A stretch of DNA of 64,000 bases from Taklimakanibacter albus. Lineage in GTDB: Bacteria > Pseudomonadota > Alphaproteobacteria > Rhizobiales > Aestuariivirgaceae. Positions 35,639 to 44,782 of this stretch are shown here, piece after piece (position 1 is the stretch's first letter; each line of letters opens with the position of its first letter). The notes under the pieces were generated by a model, which had not been told where the DNA came from, ran no database searches, and saw only the letters and a list, made by a program, of their open reading frames with translations. Location: contig NZ_JAENHL010000008.1 in the NCBI RefSeq assembly GCF_016595235.1, forward strand, positions 478,390-542,389. Reading direction: 5' to 3'. The position numbers were made by a program, and so were the translations under genes.

Positions 35639-36775
35639 ATGAAGATCCACTCCGTCGACTGCCTTGGCCTGTTCGGCAAATCGCCCAAGGGCGGATGGAG
35701 CAACGAAATCCAGCCGGACGATTCCGTCCATGCCCTGGTCATCATCAAAACCGATGAAGGCCATGTCGGCATCGGCAGCGTCTTCACCGACGCGCGCCTC
35801 GTCGAAGCGGCGCTCGGCGTGCTGCGCCCCCTCCTGATCGGCGAAAGCATCGAGCCGATGCGGGTCAGCGAGAAGCTGCACCAGAACACCTTCTGGATGG
35901 GGCGTGGCGGCAGCCTGACCCATGCGATCTCCGGCATCGACATCGCGCTCTGGGATATTTTCGGCAAGGTGACGGGCCAGCCGATCGGCCGCCTGCTCGG
36001 TGGACGTTATCGCGACAAGGTCAAGGCCTATGCCTCGATCCTCATGGAAATGCCGGATCTGATGCGCGAGCGCACTGCCCTCTATCGCGCGCAAGGCTTC
36101 CGCGCCATCAAGATCGGCTGGGGTCCGTTCGGCCGCCGCGGCAGCACCAAGCTCGATGAGGACATCGTGCGCGCGGCGCGCGAAGGTGCGGGTGATGATT
36201 GCCTGTTGATGGTCGATGCCGGGGCGAGCGACGCCTTCTGGCCCAACGGTCTCAACTGGGCCGTCAATGCCGCGCAGATGCTCAAGGACTATGACGTGCG
36301 CTGGTTCGAGGAAGCACTGGTCCCGGATGCGATGGAAGATTTCAAGCAATTGCGGCAGCGCAGTCCGGTTCCAATTGCGACGGGCGAATGTATCACCCGC
36401 CGGCAGAACTATCTGCCGTGGTTCGAGAACCGTGCCCTCGATATCGTGCAGCCGGATGTCACCAAGGTCGGCGGCATATCGGAGCAGATCCAGATCGCCC
36501 GCATGGCCAACGAGTTCGGTATTCAATATATCGGCCATGGCTGGAATACCGCGGTCGGCCTCGCCGCCGATCTGCAGCTAGCCGCGGCGATCCCCACCGC
36601 CGAGCTCGTCGAATATATCGGCGGCTCGCCCTATGTCGACGACATCACAGAAGGCGGGTGGAAGCTCGACCAGGACGGCATGCTCGCCATTCCCGATGCG
36701 CCGGGCCTCGGCATCAGCCTCGATCGCGCCGCTGTGCACGAGCTGACGCGCAATGCCGATGCGATTCTCGGGTGA
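35639..36775 (+). CDS. Mandelate racemase/muconate lactonizing enzyme family protein
   Basis: This 378-residue enolase-superfamily enzyme abstracts a proton alpha to a carboxylate. The metal ligands are visible as D193 (MVDAGA), E224 or E225 (WFEEAL) and E250 (ATGE). The general-acid/base region has K158 in KIGWG, where the second lysine of the usual KxK is absent, and H300 in GHGWN. This points to a dehydratase or epimerase of the mandelate racemase subgroup, acting on a sugar acid or hydroxy acid. The substrate is unknown. It is in the GntR unit with an importer. A short CCCC/GGGG hairpin follows the stop. Confidence 0.85.
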   Translation: MKIHSVDCLGLFGKSPKGGWSNEIQPDDSVHALVIIKTDEGHVGIGSVFTDARLVEAALGVLRPLLIGESIEPMRVSEKLHQNTFWMGRGGSLTHAISGIDIALWDIFGKVTGQPIGRLLGGRYRDKVKAYASILMEMPDLMRERTALYRAQGFRAIKIGWGPFGRRGSTKLDEDIVRAAREGAGDDCLLMVDAGASDAFWPNGLNWAVNAAQMLKDYDVRWFEEALVPDAMEDFKQLRQRSPVPIATGECITRRQNYLPWFENRALDIVQPDVTKVGGISEQIQIARMANEFGIQYIGHGWNTAVGLAADLQLAAAIPTAELVEYIGGSPYVDDITEGGWKLDQDGMLAIPDAPGLGISLDRAAVHELTRNADAILG

Positions 36776-36811
36776 CGTAAGCCCCCGTGGGGTAAAGTCA
36801 TCTTGACATTC

Positions 36812-36825
36812 AGTATACCGTATGC
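36812..36825. promoter_or_regulatory. Second copy of the GntR-type operator, ahead of the deacylase-transporter genes (site 2)
   Basis: AGTATACCGTATGC is identical to the core of the site in front of gntR. It lies three bases after TTGACA (36803-36808), nearly the same geometry as site 1, and 37 bases before the aspartoacylase-like start. The outer arms are less symmetric than in site 1. I infer that the same regulator controls both transcripts. Confidence 0.65.
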
Positions 36826-36861
36826 GGAAATCAATCAAAAAGGTGCCTGGGAGGATAGATA

Positions 36862-37905
36862 ATGAGTGACGTGAAGCTGGAGCGGTCGCGGATCACCAAT
36901 CCGATCGACTTCGACAAAGCCGGCCGGCAGGCGGGCGTGCTCAGAGCTCCGTTGTCGCGCAATAATTCCGGCTGGGGCGTCGTCGAGATCCCGATCTATT
37001 CCTTCAAGAACGGTTCCGGCCCCACCATCCTCATCACCGGCGGCATCCATGGCGATGAATATGAAGGCCCGATCGCCATAACGCGGCTTGCCCAGACGCT
37101 CGATCCGGCGCGTATCCAGGGCCGCGTGATCCTGATCCCCGCCTTCAATATGCCGGCCGTCCTCAACGATACGCGGCTCAGCCCGGTCGACAACCGCGAC
37201 ATGAATCGCTGCTTTCCCGGCAATCCGCGCGGCACCTTCTCGGAGATGCTGGCGCATTTCCTCGACAGCAATGTGCTGCCCTTCGCCGATGTGTCGCTCG
37301 ACATGCACACGGCCGGGCATTCCTTCGATTCCGCTCTGTCGACCAACATGCATTATCTCGCCGATCCCGAGCGCCGGCAGAAGACCATGGCGGCGGCGGC
37401 GGCTTTCGGCGCCCCGTTCAACACCGTGTTCTGGGGCGTCGATGAAGGCGCCACCTTCACCTCCTGCGTCGAGCGGCGCCAAATCATCTCGCTCGGCACC
37501 GAGCTCGGCGGCTGGGGCCGCGTCAATGTCGAGGGCGTGCGCATCGCACGGCGCGGTGTCGACAACATCCTCAAGCATTTCGGCGTCATCGAAGGCAAAC
37601 CCGATACGCGCCAGCGCGACGGCTCGGCCGCGACGCGCCATATGATGGTGCGCGACCAGGCCTGCTACGCCTTCTCGCCGGCGAGCGCGCTGTTCGAGCC
37701 CACCAATGTGGTCGGCGACACGGTGAAGGCCGGCGATCCGGCCGGCTGGCTGCATTTCGTCGAGGATGTCGATCGTCCCTCGATCGAAGTGCCTTATCCA
37801 CGCGACGGCGTGGTGTGGATGGCGGCGGGACCCGGGCGCCTGACGCGCGGTGACCCGGTCGCGGTCCTCATGACAGATTACGACGACAAACTCGCAGCCG
37901 GTTGA
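36862..37905 (+). CDS. Succinylglutamate desuccinylase/aspartoacylase-family deacylase
   Basis: This 347-residue zinc carboxypeptidase-like enzyme (M14 fold) removes an acyl group from an N-acyl amino acid. The zinc ligands are visible: H63 and E66 in GGIHGDEYEG and H148 in LDMHTAGH. SPVDNRDMNRCFPG at about 106-119 is the substrate arginine region. The pattern is also that of N-acetyl-diaminobutyrate deacetylases of ectoine catabolism, but the neighbours do not include the other genes of that pathway, so the substrate stays open. GGGAGGA precedes the ATG and the ABC importer genes follow after 19 bases, so an imported acylated compound is likely. Confidence 0.82.
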   Translation: MSDVKLERSRITNPIDFDKAGRQAGVLRAPLSRNNSGWGVVEIPIYSFKNGSGPTILITGGIHGDEYEGPIAITRLAQTLDPARIQGRVILIPAFNMPAVLNDTRLSPVDNRDMNRCFPGNPRGTFSEMLAHFLDSNVLPFADVSLDMHTAGHSFDSALSTNMHYLADPERRQKTMAAAAAFGAPFNTVFWGVDEGATFTSCVERRQIISLGTELGGWGRVNVEGVRIARRGVDNILKHFGVIEGKPDTRQRDGSAATRHMMVRDQACYAFSPASALFEPTNVVGDTVKAGDPAGWLHFVEDVDRPSIEVPYPRDGVVWMAAGPGRLTRGDPVAVLMTDYDDKLAAG

Positions 37906-37924
37906 ATAAGAGGAAGCTCCTCGC

Positions 37925-38943
37925 ATGTCTGAGGCGCTGATCGATATCCGCAATCTCACCGTCCGCCTCGCCGGCGGACGCGATGCCGTGCTGGTCGACG
38001 ACGTATCCCTCGCCGTCGGCAAGGGCGAGGTCCTGTGCATCGTCGGCGAGTCGGGCTGCGGCAAGACGGTGACGGCGCGCTCGATCATCGGCCTCACCCG
38101 GCATGATCCGCGTTTCAGTCTTTCGGGCGAGATCCATTTCGAAGGGCGCGATCTGATGCGGCTCGGCGCCGATGAACTGCGCCAGGTGCAGGGCGCCGGC
38201 ATCGCGATGATCTTCCAGGATCCGATGACCTCGCTCAATCCGCTGCACCGCATCGGGCGGCAGATCGGCGAGGTGCTGACGCTGCATGGCAAACACTCGT
38301 CGACGGAGATCCGGCGCCGTACGGTCGAGCTTTTGCGGCAAGTCGGGATTCCCAATCCGGAAACGCGGATCGACGACTATCCGCATCAGTTTTCGGGCGG
38401 CATGCGCCAGCGCGCCATGATCGCCATGGCGCTCGCCTGCTCGCCCTCGCTCCTCATCGCCGATGAGCCGACGACGGCACTCGACGTCACCACCCAGAAG
38501 CAGATCCTGACCCTCATCAAGAAGCTAAAAGTCGATTATGGGATGGGCCTCATCCTGATCACCCATGATCTCGGCATCGTGGCCGAGATCGCCGACCGGG
38601 TGATGGTGATGTATGCTGGGCGCTGCGTCGAGATCGGCGCGGTGCGCGCCCTCTTCCGCACTCCGCAGCATCCCTATACGGCCGGCCTGCTCGCCTCCAT
38701 CCCCGCCGCCAACCGGGTGCGCGGCGAACGTCTGCCCTCGATCCGGGGCGTGCCGCCGATCCTCAGCGAAGGCCGTCCGCAAGGCTGCGCCTTCCTGCCG
38801 CGCTGCGATTTCGCGCTCGGGCAATGCCGCAATCTTCCACCGCTCAAGGCGTCGGGCGCCGAAACGGATCATCTCGACCGCTGCTGGCTGACACCTGAGG
38901 TGAAAAATCAAACCCTGCGCCGTCTCCAAGAGGGGGCACAGGC

Positions 38944-38947
<4 letters not shown>
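37925..38947 (+). CDS. Dipeptide/oligopeptide-type ABC transporter ATP-binding protein (DppD/OppD-like)
   Basis: This 340-residue cytoplasmic ATPase powers import. Walker A GESGCGKT at 41-48, the signature [15 protein letters not shown], Walker [13 protein letters not shown], and the C-terminal oligopeptide domain with the [12 protein letters not shown] cysteine cluster are all present. It overlaps the next ATPase gene by four bases (ATGA). It is part of a five-gene importer with its own binding protein downstream. Confidence 0.92.
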
Positions 38948-39948
<1,001 letters not shown>

Positions 39949-39950
39949 AC

Positions 39951-41513
39951 GTGACTAAACCAACGAAAACTGGACTTGCCGGCGCCGCGGTGATGAACCG
40001 CGCGCAGTTTCTCAAGCTCCTCGGCGGCTCGGCATTCGCCACCATGACCGGCAGCTTCGGCCTGACGACGGCTGCACTCGCCGAAGGCGGCGATCTCGTC
40101 GTCGGCATATCGAGCGACATCAAGACGCTCGACCCGCAGATGTCGCCGCTCGACGTGTTCCGCCACACCATCCGCTCGACGGTGTTCGAGGCGCTCGTCT
40201 TCATCAATCCGGAGACGCTCAGCGCCGATCCGATGCTGGCCGACAGCTGGCAGAAGTCGGATGACGGCCTGACCTGGACTTTCAATCTGAAGTCCGGCGT
40301 CACCTGGCACAATGGCTCGCCCTTCACGGCCGCCGATGTCGTCTATTCGATCACCCGCGTGCAGGATGCCAAGGTCGGCAGCCCGTTCGCGCCGCAGCTC
40401 ACCGCCATTTCCAAGGCCGAAGCCAAGGACGATAAGACCGTCGTTTTGACTCTCGCCCATACAGTGCCGGGGCTGCTCGCCAATCTGGCGGTGATCCAGA
40501 TCGTCAACGAAGCCTCGATCGGCACGATCACCACCGCGCCCGTCGGCACCGGTCCGTTCAAATTCGCCAACTGGGCGCCGGGCGACCGCATCCGGGTGGA
40601 AAAATATGACGGCCATCGCGATCCGCCCAAGGTCGCGGCGATCGAATGGCGCATCGTGCCGGACTCGCAAGCCCGCCTCGCCGGTCTTCAGGACGGCAGC
40701 CTGCAGATGGTGGCCCTCGTCGAAGGCAAGGACGTCATCCAGGCCCAGTCGAGCGCCGGCATCGAGGTCATCCAGACCAAGCCTTATGTGCTCTACGAGA
40801 ATTTCAACATCAACACCAAGCGGGCGCCCTTCGACGACAAGCGCGTGCGCCAGGCGCTGGCCTTCGCCTTCGACCGTGCGGCCTATACCAAGTCGATCTG
40901 GTTCGGCTTCGCGCGGCCGACCATCAATCCGGTACCGCCTGAAATGGCGACCTATCTGCCGGGTTCGGCCGAGCAATATCCTTTCGATCTCGACAAGGCG
41001 GCGGCTCTTCTCGCCGAAGCGGGCTTCAGCAAGGACAAGCCGCTGACGATGGAAATCCTCACGCCGACCGGCTTCGATTCCTTGAAGTCGATGGCGCTGG
41101 TCCTGCAGGACAATCTCAACCGCATCGGCCACAAGGTGACGGTGCGCGAGCTCGAGATCACCGTGTGGATCGACCGCATCCTGACCAAGCCCGATTACGA
41201 CCTCACCACCAACAACTACAATACCGGGCCGGAAGATCCGGCGAGCATGTTCAACTCGCCCAATCTGGCGCCTACCGCCAATGTCTCGCTGTGGAATCCG
41301 CCGGGTTATGCCGATCTCGTCGGCAAGGCGGCGGCCGAGATCGATCCCAAAAAACAGGTCGAGCTCTATCAGGAGCTGCAGAAGCTGCTGCTCGAAGAGA
41401 TGCCGCAGATCACCATCGACCACCTGCCACTGTTCTTCCTCGGCAGCGAGGCGACGAAGTCGCTGGTCATCGGGCCGAGCGGCATCGACGATTACAAGAA
41501 GATCGCGCTCTAG
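39951..41513 (+). CDS. Extracellular solute-binding protein, family 5
   Basis: This 520-residue periplasmic protein captures the substrate for the importer. The N-terminus has NRAQFLKLLGG followed by a hydrophobic core and an ALAEGG cleavage region; it is Tat-like but with one arginine only, so Sec export is as likely. Family-5 features are DIKTLDPQMSP, TWTFNLKSGVTWHNG and the MEILTPTG segment. The GTG at 39951 is preceded by GGGAGGTAGAC, which fixes the start; an open frame to 39852 overlaps DppF. The ligand class (peptide, opine, acylated amino acid) is open. Confidence 0.9.
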   Translation: MTKPTKTGLAGAAVMNRAQFLKLLGGSAFATMTGSFGLTTAALAEGGDLVVGISSDIKTLDPQMSPLDVFRHTIRSTVFEALVFINPETLSADPMLADSWQKSDDGLTWTFNLKSGVTWHNGSPFTAADVVYSITRVQDAKVGSPFAPQLTAISKAEAKDDKTVVLTLAHTVPGLLANLAVIQIVNEASIGTITTAPVGTGPFKFANWAPGDRIRVEKYDGHRDPPKVAAIEWRIVPDSQARLAGLQDGSLQMVALVEGKDVIQAQSSAGIEVIQTKPYVLYENFNINTKRAPFDDKRVRQALAFAFDRAAYTKSIWFGFARPTINPVPPEMATYLPGSAEQYPFDLDKAAALLAEAGFSKDKPLTMEILTPTGFDSLKSMALVLQDNLNRIGHKVTVRELEITVWIDRILTKPDYDLTTNNYNTGPEDPASMFNSPNLAPTANVSLWNPPGYADLVGKAAAEIDPKKQVELYQELQKLLLEEMPQITIDHLPLFFLGSEATKSLVIGPSGIDDYKKIAL

Positions 41514-41532
41514 CGACGTCTCTCCCAAACTG

Positions 41533-41557
41533 CGGCGCCGGTTTCAAACCGGCGCCG
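41533..41557. terminator. Strong intra-operon stem-loop between binding protein and permease
   Basis: CGGCGCCGGTTT and AAACCGGCGCCG are perfect 12-base arms around a single C, so the RNA would form a very stable GC stem with a small loop. No T-run follows, so it is unlikely to be a full terminator. Such stems after a binding-protein gene usually protect the upstream message or reduce read-through, giving more binding protein than permease. Confidence 0.65.
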
Positions 41558-41573
41558 ACTTCGGGCAAGGAAT

Positions 41574-42518
41574 ATGGCAATCTATCTCCTGGTGCGCATT
41601 CTCGGTGGTGTGGTGACGCTCTTCTGCGTGAGCGCGCTCGCTTTCTTTGCGACCGCTCTGGCGCCCGGTAATCCAGCCGCGGTGCTGCTCGGCAATCTCG
41701 CGACGCCGGAACGCATCGCCGCCGTCACCGAGCAGATGGGGCTCGATAAGCCCCTGCCCATCCGCTACGCCATCTGGCTCAAGGAGATGCTGCAGGGCAA
41801 TCTCGGCACCTCCAATCTCAGCTTCAAGCCGGTCAACGACCTGGTTCTCGCCGCTCTGCCGCCGACACTCGAGCTCGCGGCCTTGAGCCTCGCCCTCGCC
41901 GTCGTCATCGCAATCCCGATGGGCCTCATCCTCGCCCAGAACCGCGACCGCTGGTGGACGCGCCCGCTGTCAGGCCTCGTCACGCTCGGCATTTCCGTTC
42001 CCGGCTTCTGGGTCGGCCTCCTGCTCATCGTAGTGTTCTCGATGACCTTCAAGCTCCTGCCGTCGGGCGGTTATGTGCCCATGACGCGCAGCGTCTCGGG
42101 TAACCTGCGCGCCATGATCCTGCCCGTCCTAACGCTCGCCATCTATCTCATTCCGTCGCTGGTGCGCTTCGTGCGGGTAACGGCCGCCAATGTGCTGCGC
42201 GAGGATTATATCGACACGGCGCGCGCCAAAGGGGCGGGTGCATGGCGCATCCTGCTCCAGCATGTGGCGCCCAATACGCTCATCCCGACCATCACCTATA
42301 TCGGCCTGCAGCTCGGCGTCCTGATTTCGGGCGCCATCGTGATCGAGATCATCTTCTCCATTCCCGGCCTCGGGCGTCTCGGCATGAACGCCGTGCTCAA
42401 CCGCGACTATCCGGTCATCCAGGGCGTCGTGCTCCTCGCCGCCACCGGCTATGTCGTCGTCAATCTTCTCATCGATCTCGCTTATTCGCTGATCGATCCC
42501 CGGATCCGCACCAGATGA
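41574..42518 (+). CDS. Dipeptide-type ABC transporter permease (DppB-like)
   Basis: This 314-residue inner-membrane permease has about six transmembrane segments and the EAA loop YIDTARAKGAGAWRILLQHVAPN at about 204-226. The N-terminal IRILGGVVTLF-type segment is typical of DppB. It overlaps the next permease by four bases (ATGA). Confidence 0.92.
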   Translation: MAIYLLVRILGGVVTLFCVSALAFFATALAPGNPAAVLLGNLATPERIAAVTEQMGLDKPLPIRYAIWLKEMLQGNLGTSNLSFKPVNDLVLAALPPTLELAALSLALAVVIAIPMGLILAQNRDRWWTRPLSGLVTLGISVPGFWVGLLLIVVFSMTFKLLPSGGYVPMTRSVSGNLRAMILPVLTLAIYLIPSLVRFVRVTAANVLREDYIDTARAKGAGAWRILLQHVAPNTLIPTITYIGLQLGVLISGAIVIEIIFSIPGLGRLGMNAVLNRDYPVIQGVVLLAATGYVVVNLLIDLAYSLIDPRIRTR

Positions 42519-43366
42519 CTGAGATTTCCGCACCTGCCCGGCCGCAACGCGGCGCCGTCGCTTACATCCTCCGGCGATCGCCCGTGGCCGCACTTCTCGT
42601 CGCCTTGTTTCTCATTGCGGCGCTGCTGGGTCCCTGGCTCGCCCCTCATTCGATGACGGACACCAATCTCGGCCAGGCTCTGCAGCCGCCCAATGCCACC
42701 TATTGGCTCGGCACCGATGCGCTCGGCCGCGATGTGCTGAGCCGGCTCCTCGGCTCGGCCGGTATCGCGGCGCAAGCCTTCCTGATCGTCGTGCTGACCG
42801 GTGGCGTGCTCGGCACGTTGTTCGGTCTCGTCGCCGGCGGCATCGGCGGGCTGACCGATCTCGTGCTCTCGCGCGTCATCGAAATCCTGCAAGGCTTCCC
42901 GACCGTGCTGGTCGCCATCGTCATCGTGGCGCTTCTCAGCCCCTCGCTCACCAATGCGATGATCGCGGTCGGTCTCGCGGCGGTGCCCGACTTCGCCCGG
43001 GTGGCGCGCGGCGTCGCCATTCAATTGCGCGAGCGCGAATTCATCCAGGCGGCGCGCGGTTTGGGAATGGGCGAGATGCGCATCCTCGCCAGTGAAGTCC
43101 TGCCCAATATGGTCGGGCCACTCATCATCATCGCGAGCTTCGACGGCGCCCAGGCGATCATGTGGGAGGCCGCCCTCTCCTTCCTGGGGCTCGGCGTCCA
43201 GCCGCCTTATCCCTCCTTCGGCTCGATGCTGCGCGAGGCACAGAATTTTCTCGCCATCCAGCCCTCGCTCGCCATCACCGTCGGTCTCACCGTGTCGGCG
43301 ATCATCCTCGGCCTCAACCTGCTCGGCGACGGGCTCAGCGACTACTACGATCGCAGCGACAAGTGA
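42515..43366 (+). CDS. Dipeptide-type ABC transporter permease (DppC-like)
   Basis: This 283-residue partner permease has an N-terminal transmembrane helix, the LGTDALGRDVLSRLL motif typical of DppC and the EAA loop FIQAARGLGMGEMRILASEVLPN. The ATG at 42515 overlaps the DppB stop. Its last 22 bases overlap the end of the convergent lysR gene. Confidence 0.92.
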   Translation: MTEISAPARPQRGAVAYILRRSPVAALLVALFLIAALLGPWLAPHSMTDTNLGQALQPPNATYWLGTDALGRDVLSRLLGSAGIAAQAFLIVVLTGGVLGTLFGLVAGGIGGLTDLVLSRVIEILQGFPTVLVAIVIVALLSPSLTNAMIAVGLAAVPDFARVARGVAIQLREREFIQAARGLGMGEMRILASEVLPNMVGPLIIIASFDGAQAIMWEAALSFLGLGVQPPYPSFGSMLREAQNFLAIQPSLAITVGLTVSAIILGLNLLGDGLSDYYDRSDK

Positions 43367-44238
43367 ACGGCTGCACATTGCGCCGTGAACCAGTTGATGA
43401 AGTCCGCGACCGCACGGCTCTGTCCCGCGCGTGAAATGATGAAATAGCCCTGATCATCGAGCGTCGAGATGTCGGAGATGACCTCGAGGTCGCCCCGCTG
43501 GATCTCATGCCGGAATACTTCGATCGGACAGAGCGCCACGCCGTGCCCGGCGATCACCGCGGTCGCCAGCATGTTGAAATCCTGAAAGATGGGACCGCGC
43601 GGCCGTCGCGGCGGAGGTGTTTGCGCCTTCCTGAACCAGTCGAGCCAATAGTCGACCTTCTCGTCATGCAGGAGATCGGCCTTGGCGATGTCGCTGGATT
43701 TGCGCAAGCCCGGATGCTTCTCGAGATAGAAGGGGCTCGCAACCGGCTTGTTGACCCGTGAGAAGAGCAGACGGCTTTCGATGCCGGGCGAGCGATCCTC
43801 ACCCAGCGTGATCAGCACGTCGAGCGCCTCGGTGTCGAACTGTTCCTCCGCCCGCGCATAAACGATGCGCAGATTGATCTCGGGGTGATCCGCCGTGAAG
43901 GCCGGCAGCGCCGGAACCAGCCAGCGCGCCGCGATCGAGGGAATACAGCCGACCGTGATCGAGCGCGCATCATGGGTCCGGCGCATATTGGCGGCGGCGC
44001 TGGCGATGGCCGCAAGCGCCCCGGTCACGACCCGATAAAATTCGATGCCCGCCGGGGTGAGCGCCACACCGCGGCCAGAGCGTTGCATCAGGCGCCGGCC
44101 GAGCCAGGTTTCGAGATGCTTGATCTGATGGCTGATCGCGGCGTGGGTCACATGCAACTCGTCCCCCGCCCGCGACAGGCTCGACCAGCGGGCGGCCGCC
44201 TCGAAGGCCCTGAGCGCGGTCAGCGGTGGCAGATCCAT
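43345..44238 (-). CDS. LysR-family regulator (GcvA-like)
   Basis: This 297-residue activator has an N-terminal HTH (LTALRAFEAAARWSSLSRAG, then AISHQIKHLETWLGRRL) and a periplasmic-binding-protein-like effector domain with VGCIPSIAARWLVP. It is divergent from ectC with 129 bases between the start codons, the usual position for a LysR protein controlling the divergent gene. Its 3' end overlaps the permease gene by 22 bases. Confidence 0.9.
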   Translation of the reverse strand: MDLPPLTALRAFEAAARWSSLSRAGDELHVTHAAISHQIKHLETWLGRRLMQRSGRGVALTPAGIEFYRVVTGALAAIASAAANMRRTHDARSITVGCIPSIAARWLVPALPAFTADHPEINLRIVYARAEEQFDTEALDVLITLGEDRSPGIESRLLFSRVNKPVASPFYLEKHPGLRKSSDIAKADLLHDEKVDYWLDWFRKAQTPPPRRPRGPIFQDFNMLATAVIAGHGVALCPIEVFRHEIQRGDLEVISDISTLDDQGYFIISRAGQSRAVADFINWFTAQCAAVHLSLRS

Positions 44239-44367
44239 ATGTTACTCCACTTTACAGGTCTGTTAGAACTGATCACTTGTGAATTCGGCAATATTCAACC
44301 ATTCTTCACGTTATCGAGGCGCTCTCGCTATTCGGAAATTCTAACATTTTAAAGCAGGAGAAAACAG

Positions 44368-44748
44368 ATGATCGTGCGGTCTTTCGAGGATATCGCGGGC
44401 AGCGACCATGACGTGGCCTGGGGCAACGGCCAGAGCCGCCGACTGCTGCTCGCCAAGGACGGCATGGGCTTCGCCGTCGCCGATACGCTGGTGCTCGCCG
44501 GCACCCAGTCGCTGCTCGAATACAAGAACCATTTCGAAGCTTGCTACTGCCTATCGGGCGAAGGCGAGATCGAGGACATGGACGGCAATCGCCATGTCAT
44601 CAAGCCGGGCGTCATCTATGCGCTCGACAAAAACGACAAGCATTATCTCCGGGCGAAGACCGATCTGCGCCTTGTTTCAATTTTTAACCCGCCGATCCAG
44701 GGCCATGAGCGCCACAGCCTGCGCCCTGGAGAAAGCTCGGCCTATTGA
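44368..44748 (+). CDS. ectC: L-ectoine synthase, orphan copy
   Basis: This 126-residue cupin cyclises N-gamma-acetyl-diaminobutyrate to ectoine. The match is close along the whole length (DVAWGNGQSRRLLLAKDGMG, LLEYKNHFEACYCLSGEGE). The residues known from the family as iron ligands and active-site groups are all in place: Y52, H55, E57, Y84, H92 and E114. AGCAGGAG precedes the ATG. The genes for the first two steps (ectA, ectB) are not in the window, so this is a solitary ectC, which in other bacteria uses imported precursor or acts on a related substrate. It has 34 bases to the amidase gene and is divergent from the LysR gene. Confidence 0.9.
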   Translation: MIVRSFEDIAGSDHDVAWGNGQSRRLLLAKDGMGFAVADTLVLAGTQSLLEYKNHFEACYCLSGEGEIEDMDGNRHVIKPGVIYALDKNDKHYLRAKTDLRLVSIFNPPIQGHERHSLRPGESSAY

Positions 44749-44782
44749 AAGCAACCTCGATAATGCGGGAGGAGACAAGACT

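Noticed and set aside
44239-44367. Long-spaced GTGAA/TTCAC pair in the lysR-ectC gap
   Set aside because: The arms are five bases with more than 20 bases between them, which is likely by chance in this AT-richer region.
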